A stretch of 6,610 nucleotides of DNA from J038 sp034437535 (GCA_034437535.1 DAOTTZ010000184.1:1-6610); one strand, 5' to 3'; counted from the stretch's first letter, positions 1 to 6,317 are shown. Notes: generated by a model from the sequence alone, not told the origin. Translations and numbers: made by a program.

Positions 1-1290
1 GCGCATCGTGTTGTTTTGTATCAAGCTGTTCCATGCCTTACTCAAACGGAAGTAGCCGTTGCCGCCCTTACCCTTGTTCCAGGAACCATCCAGATAGGTA
101 TTTTGAACCTGGATGTGGCGGGCCATTTCCGTCACGATGGCGTGTGATCCGGTCATGTAGGTGTTCACATTGTTGACGAAAGCATTATCCACCCACCGGA
201 AGACAATACCATGCATAGCGCGGGTATGATCCACGTTATTGTAGTTGTACATGGCTTCGGCGGGATCATGGCCCGGCACGATCTGTGTCAGATAGAAGTT
301 TTCTAGCCCGACACCTTCGACAACATCCAGCGGGATAACCTTGGCGTCTCGCACGCGCCCGTCAATTGCGCTTGATCCGTCAGCGGTGCTATCACGCGGT
401 ACGTCAAATTCCAGTGGCTTATTCAGGGTGACAGTATTGCCGTTGATGGCGGTCACGGTGAAGATCTGCTGGCGCATGTATTCGAACCACCGCCAATCCG
501 ATGGATCAACACCCTGTTGCTGGTACATATTGCGGGTATTGGGCGCACCCACCCATAATGGACGTCCAACCGCGATGCCGTTCGTGCTGTCAACGACCAA
601 TGTCGTGTCGCCGGTATAGGCATTCTGCGTGATTTCGATGCCACCCTTCCAATGGAAATTCACACTGCCTTCGAAAAAGTCTTTGCGGTTGGCGGGTGCA
701 TTGGCGTAATCAGATGCGTAGTCCGAGTCAACGGCGCGAGTCTGTACGCGGAAGGCACCCCGTCCCGGCCAGATCCAGCCACCGTTGGCCGTCCCTGCGT
801 CGGTCATGTCACCCAGATCAAAATCTGAGATCCCATCGTAGACTGTATCACTGCCCGGTTCAAAGACGATGGCTGTGCGCCCTGGCCCCTGATTGCCCTG
901 ACCGCGAATAATCAAAAAGCTGGCATCGACGTGGATTTCGGTTGAGGTGTTGATAGTTCCGGCGGGGAGTTCAATCAATGAAAGATTGTTATAATTACCG
1001 GCGCAATTGGTGCGGATGGTATCGATTGCACTTTGTAGGCCCTGGCTATCGTCAATACCATCATCAGGATTGACGCCGAACGTACTGGAAAGCTCCCCAG
1101 GGGTAATGATACAGGCTGGATTAGTTGTGATGTCGCCGCTGGACGGCAAGACGCCCACCCCACGATAACCGACATCGTTCCAGGCTGGCAGAATGTTTCC
1201 CTGGCTTGCGACTGGTGTGTGACTGATGATACTCAGGCTTATCAGGCCGAGTAAGACTACAACGAAGCGTATTCTTTTATAAACGTACAT
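1..1290 (-). CDS. Secreted right-handed beta-helix protein, pectate-lyase superfamily (3' end outside window)
   Basis: Minus-strand frame open from the ATG at 1290 through base 1, giving 430 codons without a stop; the C-terminus lies beyond the window. Residues 1-29 look like a Sec signal peptide: Lys/Arg-rich start, hydrophobic core FVVVLLGLISLSII, and likely cleavage near VAS|Q. Residues 71-90 (FGVNPDDGIDDSQGLQSAID) match the opening turn of the pectate-lyase_3 beta-helix domain (typically GxxDDTxALQxAID), followed by the usual 'IELPAG' and 'LIIRGQG' strands. A Trp/Tyr-rich segment around residues 210-310 probably forms an insert. Helical coils resume with 'VEGVGLENFYL', 'FVNNVNTYMTGSHAI' and 'IQVQNTYLDGS'. 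Such proteins bind or cleave polysaccharides outside the cell, but no catalytic residues can be assigned here, so lyase, hydrolase or binding roles all remain possible. The start is supported by AAGAGG six bases upstream (1297-1302). The gene is transcribed divergently from the kinase operon. Confidence 0.85.
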   Translation of the reverse strand, partial: MYVYKRIRFVVVLLGLISLSIISHTPVASQGNILPAWNDVGYRGVGVLPSSGDITTNPACIITPGELSSTFGVNPDDGIDDSQGLQSAIDTIRTNCAGNYNNLSLIELPAGTINTSTEIHVDASFLIIRGQGNQGPGRTAIVFEPGSDTVYDGISDFDLGDMTDAGTANGGWIWPGRGAFRVQTRAVDSDYASDYANAPANRKDFFEGSVNFHWKGGIEITQNAYTGDTTLVVDSTNGIAVGRPLWVGAPNTRNMYQQQGVDPSDWRWFEYMRQQIFTVTAINGNTVTLNKPLEFDVPRDSTADGSSAIDGRVRDAKVIPLDVVEGVGLENFYLTQIVPGHDPAEAMYNYNNVDHTRAMHGIVFRWVDNAFVNNVNTYMTGSHAIVTEMARHIQVQNTYLDGSWNKGKGGNGYFRLSKAWNSLIQNNTMR

Positions 1291-1296
1291 AATATA

Positions 1297-1302
1297 CCTC
1301 TT
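1297..1302 (-). promoter_or_regulatory. Ribosome-binding site of the beta-helix gene
   Basis: Read on the minus strand this is AAGAGG, six bases before the ATG at 1290. It supports that start, which also places a complete signal peptide at the N-terminus. Confidence 0.7.
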
Positions 1303-1354
1303 AATTATTTTTCTGATCCAGAGCAGGCAGATATTCATCCGTAACTAGACCGCA

Positions 1355-1368
1355 CTGGTACGTACCAG
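1355..1368. promoter_or_regulatory. Perfect 14-bp palindrome, candidate operator
   Basis: CTGGTACGTACCAG is identical on both strands. It lies immediately downstream of the predicted -10 box of the beta-helix gene, at roughly +2 to +15, where a bound repressor would block transcription. An even-length palindrome with a central CG resembles LacI/GalR-family operators, which often control sugar-polymer genes. The regulator family is an inference; no such regulator is encoded in the window. Confidence 0.45.
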
Positions 1369-1376
1369 ACAGAATT

Positions 1377-1405
1377 ACTTTAGCACAATTTTAATCACAA
1401 AGCAA
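1377..1405 (-). promoter_or_regulatory. Candidate promoter of the beta-helix gene
   Basis: On the minus strand, TTGCTT (1405-1400) is followed after 17 bases by TAAAGT (1382-1377), which is preceded by TGC, giving an extended -10 (TGnTAAAGT). The predicted transcription start is near 1370, leaving a leader of about 80 bases. The match to the sigma-70 consensus is moderate (3/6 and 4/6). The spacing, the extended -10 and the adjacent palindrome make it the best candidate in the region. Confidence 0.45.
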
Positions 1406-1557
1406 TAGGCCTCGGTTTAACACCGTGCAACGAGGACCCATTCGATTAACATGAGATGTGTTGCGACGGATTATCAACTCATCCAAGCCACTTCAAAAAG
1501 TGATCGAAGGAGTAACAGGATGAAGATGACGGTATAATCCTGCAATTAGGAGGATAC

Positions 1558-1641
1558 TTAATTAACTAAGCCATGTCTCACGGCTATTAAAGTCGCTTGC
1601 GTGCGGTCAGAGACATCCAGCGCTGATAAAACCAGTTCCAC
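1558..1641 (-). pseudogene. Relic of a LuxR/NarL-family regulator C-terminus
   Basis: Read on the minus strand, the codons from 1641 down to the TAA at 1558-1560 give VELVLSALDVSDRTQA and end in AVRHGLVN. This matches the end of the GerE/LuxR helix-turn-helix domain, whose usual form is 'HVxxILxKLxVSDRTQAxxxAxRxGLV' followed by a stop. The natural stop falls where the family normally ends. Upstream the resemblance fades within a few codons, and a TGA interrupts the frame at 1657-1659. No receiver domain or recognition helix is visible, so this is a fragment and not a gene. It is not a copy of the regulator at 3573-4226, which has KHRHQA where the relic has SDRTQA. Probably the remains of a second response regulator that once stood here. 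Confidence 0.6.
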
Positions 1642-1804
1642 CCATACCGGAGCACATCACGATGGCGTGATATGGATGAAAATCGCCCATGCCAATGAAA
1701 AGTGTGCAGTCATACAATAGCGATCAATCTGTTGTCTAGGTAAGAAAGCGGTTTTTCACCTGAATATCACTCCCGCAGGGGATGTCGCGTAAAATCAAAT
1801 GGTC

Positions 1805-1831
1805 TATGATGTGCTTATAACGTTCATCATA
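1805..1831 (+). promoter_or_regulatory. Weak promoter-like element with flanking inverted repeat before the kinase gene
   Basis: TATAAC at 1816-1821 is a 5/6 match to a -10 box, 25 bases ahead of the kinase start, but no -35 hexamer sits at the right distance. A 7-bp inverted repeat, TATGATG (1805-1811) and CATCATA (1825-1831), brackets it. It could be an operator for a dimeric regulator or a leader hairpin. The kinase ATG at 1846 itself has only a weak CAGG (1835-1838) as ribosome-binding site. Confidence 0.3.
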
Positions 1832-1845
1832 CCTCAGGTTTTACT

Positions 1846-3576
1846 ATGCAGAAGAAAGCGTTTCAATTAAGCATCATCCTGATCGGTTTGAGCGCGGGCA
1901 TCTTCACCGGTCTTATTCTAAATATTCTTGATGAACCGCTGGCCCTGTCAGAAATCACCCTCTTCCTGTTTAGCATCCCGATCAACATCATACTTCTGGT
2001 CTTGTTGGGTGCCCCATTGTGGGTTTACCTGCGGAATATCACGCGATCCCTGGCACGCCTCAATGATGGTCAAACCGCAGAGCCGGTGCAGGCGTTGCCG
2101 TTCGGTCTATTCTCTGAATTGACTCATGCCGTCAACCAGATGATCGCCAATCAGCAGGAATTCCAGATGGCACGCGGGCGGCTGTACGAGCAGATCAGCG
2201 AAGTAGCCGCCCAGGAAGAACGTAAACGTCTGGCGCGAGATTTGCACGACAGCATCAAACAGCAGGTATTTAGCATCAGCATCAGCGCGGCGGCGGCCCA
2301 TGCCCATCTAGCAAATAACCCGACCGCCGCCCGCGAAGCTCTGCTCGACGTCAAACAGAGTGCGCAAGAAGCAATGGTCGAGATGCGGGCCTTGCTCCAG
2401 CAACTTTCACCCGCACCGCTGGAAAAATCGGGGTTGATCGAAGCATTGCGCGAACAATGTGAAGCCCTCAGCTATCGCACCGGGGCGCGGGTGCAGACGC
2501 AGTTCGGTGATCTGCCGCCGGATGACCGCTTGCCGACTGGCACGCAGGCGGTGATCTTCCGTATCGCGCAGGAAGCACTCTCCAACATCGCCCGCCATGC
2601 CCGCGCCCAACACGTCGATCTCAAACTCTATGTCAAAGACGATTCTCACGTCGTATTGACCATTCATGATGATGGGCAGGGCTTCGACACGACGGCTGTT
2701 TCATCTGGCATGGGGATGGGCAATATGCGTAGTCGCGCAGAAAGCATCCAGGCAGAATTTGAGATTGTCAGCCGCCCGGCAGATGGCACACACCTGACCG
2801 TGACCATCCCGCTTGTTAAACTCACTACGCAGGAGGAACCGATGTTTGAACAATACGAAGCCGAACGTCAAGCCGTGATCGCCCAATACTGGTTATTTGG
2901 CGGGGCCGCCGCCGCGACGATCTTTTCCGCCAGCTTGATTTTATGGCGTGCGATCAGCCGGAGTGGGGAGTTCCTGGCAGGGGGGGCGATGCCGGTTATT
3001 CTGGTCGTCCTGCTCAGTGTGGTCGTGGTCGGTATCCCCATGAGTGTCATCACCGGGCGGCAGGCACACCAAAAGACACACAGGCTGTTGCAAATTGTGC
3101 AAAATGACCGGCGGACGGCATCATGGTTAAAACGCCATTGGCATATGATGCAGTTGGTGATCGCGTTTGTCGCCGCCGTATTCGTGCCGCAGTTGACGGT
3201 CAATCCCTGGTTGCCGGCCTTAACGCCTGTGGCGGTCAGCCTGATATTTATTGCCATCAGTGGCTGGCACTTCTTCCAGATGTACAGTCTATATCGTGAT
3301 GAGGTCGATCACATGCCAGCTATAGAGCGCATTGATGAGATGGACAAACGACTCGGCGAACTGCGTAGCAGTTGGATCTCGTTGTTTATGCTCCTCGTGA
3401 TCCAACTGGTGACGCTCAACCTGGGTGATGCGATGCGGTTCCCGCCGCAGAATGCCGACCACTGGATCACCTTTTCGTTCATGAGCCTGACGGTGCTTCT
3501 GTTTATCAATCAATTCATCTCGATATGGCTCTATCGCCAATGGCGCGACGAAGCCCGGCAGGAGGTGATGACATGA
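1846..3576 (+). CDS. Membrane sensor histidine kinase (HisKA_3/NarL-DesK type) with fused C-terminal six-helix membrane domain
   Basis: 576 residues. Two N-terminal membrane helices (about 7-28 and 37-62) are separated by a loop of only about 10 residues, leaving no room for an external sensor domain; this is the layout of intramembrane-sensing kinases. A HAMP-like or coiled linker (63-120) leads to the HisKA_3 dimerisation motif EERKRLARDLHDS, with phosphoacceptor His134. The HATPase_c domain follows: N-box 'EALSNIARHA' (Asn247), G1 box DDGQGFD (275-281) and G2 box GMGMGNM (288-294). The domain ends near residue 323 (TVTIPL), where kinases of this family normally stop. Here the frame continues with about six more membrane helices (roughly 348-367, 382-403, 434-450, 456-478, 511-527, 541-563). 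The basic and charged loops between them (404-433, 479-510) fit a cytoplasmic C-terminus. Residue Met333 follows a near-perfect ribosome-binding site, so the membrane domain may also be made separately. The kinase autophosphorylates and passes phosphate to the regulator encoded next. The signal is unknown. Confidence 0.93.
   Translation: MQKKAFQLSIILIGLSAGIFTGLILNILDEPLALSEITLFLFSIPINIILLVLLGAPLWVYLRNITRSLARLNDGQTAEPVQALPFGLFSELTHAVNQMIANQQEFQMARGRLYEQISEVAAQEERKRLARDLHDSIKQQVFSISISAAAAHAHLANNPTAAREALLDVKQSAQEAMVEMRALLQQLSPAPLEKSGLIEALREQCEALSYRTGARVQTQFGDLPPDDRLPTGTQAVIFRIAQEALSNIARHARAQHVDLKLYVKDDSHVVLTIHDDGQGFDTTAVSSGMGMGNMRSRAESIQAEFEIVSRPADGTHLTVTIPLVKLTTQEEPMFEQYEAERQAVIAQYWLFGGAAAATIFSASLILWRAISRSGEFLAGGAMPVILVVLLSVVVVGIPMSVITGRQAHQKTHRLLQIVQNDRRTASWLKRHWHMMQLVIAFVAAVFVPQLTVNPWLPALTPVAVSLIFIAISGWHFFQMYSLYRDEVDHMPAIERIDEMDKRLGELRSSWISLFMLLVIQLVTLNLGDAMRFPPQNADHWITFSFMSLTVLLFINQFISIWLYRQWRDEARQEVMT
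2831..2844 (+). promoter_or_regulatory. Internal ribosome-binding site and in-frame ATG inside the kinase gene
   Basis: AGGAGG at 2831-2836 is followed after five bases by an ATG at 2842-2844, in frame with the kinase (Met333). It sits exactly at the junction between the end of the ATPase domain and the C-terminal membrane domain. Initiation here would give a separate 244-residue protein with six membrane helices (2842-3576). This site is stronger than the one at the kinase's own start. It suggests that the membrane domain was once, or still is, a separate gene. Confidence 0.55.
3560..3575 (+). promoter_or_regulatory. Ribosome-binding site and start of the response regulator, overlapping the kinase stop
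   Basis: AGGAGGTGA at 3560-3568 closely matches the complement of the 16S 3' end; its AGGAGG core lies seven bases before the ATG at 3573. The start overlaps the kinase stop as ATGA, which implies translational coupling. It decides against the upstream in-frame ATG at 3525, which lacks such a site and would add 16 non-homologous residues ahead of the receiver fold. Confidence 0.85.
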
Positions 3577-4226
3577 CGACGATCAAAGTGGCCCTGGTCG
3601 ATGACCATCATGTGGTGCGGCGCGGCATCCAGAGCTTTTTAAGTGCCATGCCGGAAATCGAGATTGTGGGCAGTGCCGCCAGCGGCGAGGCATTTCTGGG
3701 TGAAATGGATAGCTGGTTGCCGGATGTGGTGGTGATGGATCTGTACATGCCGGGCGGTATCGACGGCATCGAGACAACGCGCCAACTGCGCCAGCTTAGC
3801 CCACATACGCAGGTTGTCGTCCTCACTGCCCACACGGATGATGAGCGCGTTATCGCCGCCTTGCGGGCCGGTGCGATTGGCTACGTGCGGAAAGAGAGTG
3901 ACCCCCAATTGCTACTCGACGCCATCCGCGCCGCCAACCGGGGGCAATCGGTGGTTGATCCCAGTGTGGCGAGTGCTGTTCTGCGCGATATGTCTCAGCA
4001 GGCCATCCCCGGCATTGACCTGACCGAACGTGAGAACGAGATCCTGCTGGAACTGGCCCAGGGGCTGACCAATCAAGAGATTGCCGATAGATTGGTCATC
4101 GGTGTGGAGACGGTCAAGACGCATGTCGGTAATGTGCTGTCAAAATTACACCTCAAACACCGGCATCAGGCCGTCATCTACGCGCTGAAGAAAGGCTTAA
4201 TTTCACTGGATGACCTGGAACTATAA
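3573..4226 (+). CDS. NarL/LuxR-family DNA-binding response regulator
   Basis: 217 residues, the normal length for the family. The receiver domain (about 4-120) starts with IKVALVDDHH (acidic pair Asp10/Asp11), has the phosphoacceptor Asp56 in VVMDLYMPG, the switch Thr85 in VVVLTAH, and Lys107 in GYVRKES. The C-terminal LuxR/GerE helix-turn-helix (about 147-210) reads LTERENEILLELAQGLTNQEIA, shown here by its ends LTERE and NQEIA, then VETVKTHVGNVLSKL. The protein should be phosphorylated by the kinase encoded immediately upstream and then bind DNA as a dimer to change transcription. The segment KHRHQAVIYA replaces the common V-S-D-R-T-Q-A, a mild divergence at the start of the last helix. Kinase and regulator overlap by four bases and form one operon, closed by the terminator downstream. 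Targets are not visible; the flanking exported-protein genes are plausible candidates. Confidence 0.96.
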   Translation: MTTIKVALVDDHHVVRRGIQSFLSAMPEIEIVGSAASGEAFLGEMDSWLPDVVVMDLYMPGGIDGIETTRQLRQLSPHTQVVVLTAHTDDERVIAALRAGAIGYVRKESDPQLLLDAIRAANRGQSVVDPSVASAVLRDMSQQAIPGIDLTERENEILLELAQGLTNQEIADRLVIGVETVKTHVGNVLSKLHLKHRHQAVIYALKKGLISLDDLEL

Positions 4227-4262
4227 GCGCAAGTCCTCAGCGTGTAGAAGCAACCTCAACAT

Positions 4263-4287
4263 TCCCCCGCAAGGGGGATTTTGATTT
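4263..4287 (+). terminator. Rho-independent terminator of the two-component operon
   Basis: TCCCCC (4263-4268), a GCAA loop of the stable GNRA class (4269-4272) and GGGGGA (4273-4278) form a GC-rich hairpin. It is followed by TTTTGATTT. It lies 36 bases after the regulator stop codon and separates that operon from the small-protein/hydrolase pair. Confidence 0.82.
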
Positions 4288-4364
4288 CACCCCCTCTCGT
4301 GATCCCATAAAACGGGTTCGGCCCTATGCTTGGATTGTAACGATTAAACCAAAGGATACGAACT

Positions 4365-4442
4365 ATGTTAGACATCATCTTCTGGGCACTCATGCTCTAC
4401 ATTTTTATCACTTACAGCAATAACAACAAGAAGGAGGCATAA
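4365..4442 (+). CDS. Putative 25-residue small membrane protein
   Basis: A short frame from ATG 4365 to TAA 4442. AAGGA (4352-4356) stands eight bases upstream as a good ribosome-binding site. The product begins MLDIIFWALMLYIFITYS, which is one hydrophobic helix with aromatic residues, and ends in a short polar tail rich in Asn and Lys. This fits a single-pass membrane protein with its lysine-bearing C-terminus in the cytoplasm. The stop codon lies three bases before the hydrolase start, and the hydrolase's ribosome-binding site is inside this frame, so the two are likely translationally coupled. I do not recognise a family. The alternative is a leader peptide whose translation only controls the hydrolase. 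Too short for reliable statistics, but the ribosome-binding site, hydrophobic composition and tight spacing together favour a real gene. Confidence 0.6.
   Translation: MLDIIFWALMLYIFITYSNNNKKEA
4431..4437 (+). promoter_or_regulatory. Ribosome-binding site of the hydrolase, inside the small upstream gene
   Basis: AAGGAGG lies eight bases before the ATG at 4446 and overlaps the last codons (Lys-Glu-Ala) of the small gene. It fixes the hydrolase start at 4446 rather than at the in-frame Met11 or Met14 codons. Confidence 0.8.
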
Positions 4443-4445
4443 ATC

Positions 4446-6317
4446 ATGATCTGCAAAGCACAATCAAGACAGGCAATGAATCTGATGTGGATATTGTTCA
4501 TCCTGGTGATGTCGGTAGAGATTGCCAGTGCGCAATCACCAGCCTATACACAACAGGATTGCACCTTCCCGGTGCCAGCGGGGGCGACAGTTGACTGTGG
4601 CACCGTATCCGCGCCAGAAAATCGGGCGGATGACAACCCAAACAACGTCACATTACCCGTCGTGGTCTTCCAGAGCAATGCCGCCGACCCTGCCGACCCG
4701 TTGATCTTTTTGCAGGGTGGCCCCGGCGGTGCGACGTTGGACTTGATCCCGGCTCTTTATGAGCCGTTCATCGCGCCACTGCTGGCCGACCGCGATGTGA
4801 TCTTTTTCGACCAACGCGGCACCGGGCAGGCATTGCCGTCATTAGCTTGCCCGGAAGTCCAGGAGGCGTCAGTCGATGATTTCGAAGCGGCCCTCTCGCC
4901 AGCGGCATCCGCGACGCTATACGTGGAAGCGTTCGCCGCCTGTGCCGACCGTCTGCAAGCCGATGGCGTGGATGTCTCAGCATACACCAGTGCTGAGAGT
5001 GCCGCCGATGTCGTCGCCATTATCGAGGCTCTAGGGTACGAGCAAGCCCACCTCTATGGCGCATCGTATGGCACGCGATTGGCACAAACGGTCGTGCGGG
5101 ATTACCCCGAAGTCGTCGCCAGCATCATCGCAGACTCCGCCATCCCGGTTGAGGTCAACCTGTATGAACAGCAGGCGGCCAAAGCAGAGTTTGCGCTGGA
5201 TCGCATCTTCACCGCTTGCGCTGAGGACTCAGCCTGCGCCAGTGCTTATCCCGATCTGGGTGCGTTATTCTACGAGACCATCACCCGCCTGGATGCCGAC
5301 CCGGTGACATTGCCCCTCACCAATCCCGTAACGGGTCAAAGTTACGATGGAGTCATCACCGGGGCGGATTACGTCGGCGCGATTTTCATCGGGTTGCAGG
5401 TGCCGCAGTTGATCCCGACGATCCCGCAGATCATGTACGATGCGGCCAACGCGGATTATTCCGGCCTTGTCACCCCGCTGACCCTCTCACTCATCCTCAC
5501 TGATTCGGTGAGCCTGGGCATGTTTACCTCAGTGAATTGCTACGAAGAGGTCTATGCTTCATCAGTTGAGGGGATGGCGGACATCTGGAATGAGACGCCA
5601 GCACTGGCTGGTTTCGCCGCTTACGCCAGTTATGGCGACCCGGCGACGATCTTTGCCGTCTGTGACGCCTGGGGCGCACGCACATTTGATGCCATCGAAG
5701 CAGATCCCGTACAGAGTGACATTCCGCTGTTGGGCTTCGCCGGTGAGTTTGACCCGGCGACTCCGGTCACCTGGACGGAGCAAGTCGCTGATAACTTTGT
5801 CAACAGTGTCATGTATGAGTTCCCGGCACAGACACACACCCTGGGCCTGACCAACCCCTGTGCCGTCACCATTCTGCAAGACTTCTTGAACGATCCTATG
5901 CAAGAGCCGGATAGTGCCTGCCTGGGTGCGATGCCCGCCATCCGCTTTGTGGTGCCGGAGGATGTGAGCGCGACACCGGCAACGGCGGGTATCCCACTGA
6001 TGACCTATGAAGACACCGATGCTGGCTGGTCTACATTGGTGCCGGAGGGGTGGACGGTAGCGGGGGATGGCGTCTTCGCTCGTGGCGAGTCCATGCTTGA
6101 TCCTACCACGCTGATTGTCGGGCAAGGAAGCGACACCTACGATGTCCTGCTCGACGGCATCCTGGCGTCGGTAGGGGTTGGGCAAGCCCCGGAAATCAGC
6201 GAAACACTCACTGCGGATACCGGCGCATGGCATCTCTATACAACCGATGGCATGGGCAGTACCATAAGCATCGCGATACAGGATGAGCCGGAGACACCGT
6301 ACTTAGTGCAGGAATGA
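4446..6317 (+). CDS. Secreted alpha/beta hydrolase, TAP-like (tripeptidyl aminopeptidase / proline iminopeptidase type), with extra C-terminal module
   Basis: 623 residues. Residues 1-29 form a signal peptide (basic start, core LMWILFILVM, cleavage ASA|Q). The alpha/beta-hydrolase fold shows the oxyanion segment QGGPGG (90-95), FFDQRGTG (Asp122-Gly127), nucleophile elbow GASYG with Ser207, acid Asp436 in GEFDPATP, and His464 in AQTHTLG. The last two belong to the TAP-like C-terminal domain (about 400-505). Relatives are exported serine peptidases that remove residues from peptide N-termini, or esterases; the substrate cannot be read from sequence. Several paired Cys (for example in DCTFPVPAGATVDCG) fit an oxidising external location. 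After about residue 510 comes a further module of about 110 residues (from 'GWSTLVPEGWTVAGDGVF' on) outside the usual family length. Its end looks cut: the frame stops after TPYLVQE while a plausible continuation lies downstream in another frame. Translationally coupled to the small membrane protein upstream. Confidence 0.9.
   Translation: MICKAQSRQAMNLMWILFILVMSVEIASAQSPAYTQQDCTFPVPAGATVDCGTVSAPENRADDNPNNVTLPVVVFQSNAADPADPLIFLQGGPGGATLDLIPALYEPFIAPLLADRDVIFFDQRGTGQALPSLACPEVQEASVDDFEAALSPAASATLYVEAFAACADRLQADGVDVSAYTSAESAADVVAIIEALGYEQAHLYGASYGTRLAQTVVRDYPEVVASIIADSAIPVEVNLYEQQAAKAEFALDRIFTACAEDSACASAYPDLGALFYETITRLDADPVTLPLTNPVTGQSYDGVITGADYVGAIFIGLQVPQLIPTIPQIMYDAANADYSGLVTPLTLSLILTDSVSLGMFTSVNCYEEVYASSVEGMADIWNETPALAGFAAYASYGDPATIFAVCDAWGARTFDAIEADPVQSDIPLLGFAGEFDPATPVTWTEQVADNFVNSVMYEFPAQTHTLGLTNPCAVTILQDFLNDPMQEPDSACLGAMPAIRFVVPEDVSATPATAGIPLMTYEDTDAGWSTLVPEGWTVAGDGVFARGESMLDPTTLIVGQGSDTYDVLLDGILASVGVGQAPEISETLTADTGAWHLYTTDGMGSTISIAIQDEPETPYLVQE

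Larger units (their letters stand above)
1291..1845. other. Divergent intergenic region between beta-helix gene and kinase operon
   Basis: These 555 bases contain no intact gene. From left to right they hold the ribosome-binding site, palindrome and candidate promoter of the beta-helix gene (1297-1405). Next come short inverted repeats at 1410-1435 (CCTCG/CGAGG) and 1489-1502 (CACTT/AAGTG). A TATAAT at 1533-1538 lacks a -35 partner. A regulator relic occupies 1558-1641, and a 6-bp hairpin (ATCACG/CGTGAT) lies at 1656-1671. The weak kinase promoter region at 1805-1831 ends the stretch. About 1672-1800 shows nothing recognisable. The length and decay suggest a spot where genes have been lost. 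Confidence 0.7.

Noticed and set aside
1410..1502. Small inverted repeats CCTCG/CGAGG (1410-1435) and CACTT/AAGTG (1489-1502)
   Set aside because: Stems of five bases without a T-run or a promoter association; too short to call terminators or operators.
1533..1580. Perfect TATAAT (1533-1538) followed by AGGAGG (1548-1553) on the plus strand
   Set aside because: No -35 hexamer at a suitable distance, and no start codon at the right spacing after AGGAGG. The next ATG (1573) opens only five codons. At most a leftover of a lost gene start.
132..1669. The 13-mer TCACGATGGCGTG occurs at 132-144 and again at 1657-1669
   Set aside because: A 13-base match is expected by chance about once in a window of this size. 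One copy is ordinary coding sequence, and nothing similar flanks the two.
2868..3257. 129-codon open frame on the minus strand
   Set aside because: Antisense shadow of the membrane domain of the kinase; low-complexity Thr/Ala-rich translation with no recognisable family.
3525..3572. Upstream in-frame ATG for the response regulator
   Set aside because: Adds 16 residues not found in the receiver fold and lacks a ribosome-binding site, whereas ATG 3573 has AGGAGGTGA and the typical ATGA overlap.
4288..4364. Search for a promoter of the small-protein/hydrolase pair
   Set aside because: TATGCT (4325) and TTGTAA (4335) are weak -10-like words with no acceptable -35 partner, so no promoter is called, although the upstream terminator implies that one should exist.
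5562..6233. 223-codon open frame on the minus strand
   Set aside because: Lies fully opposite the hydrolase gene. Its translation shows no domain, is rich in Arg, Gly and Cys as antisense shadows are, and has no convincing ribosome-binding site. The hydrolase frame has clear catalytic motifs here.
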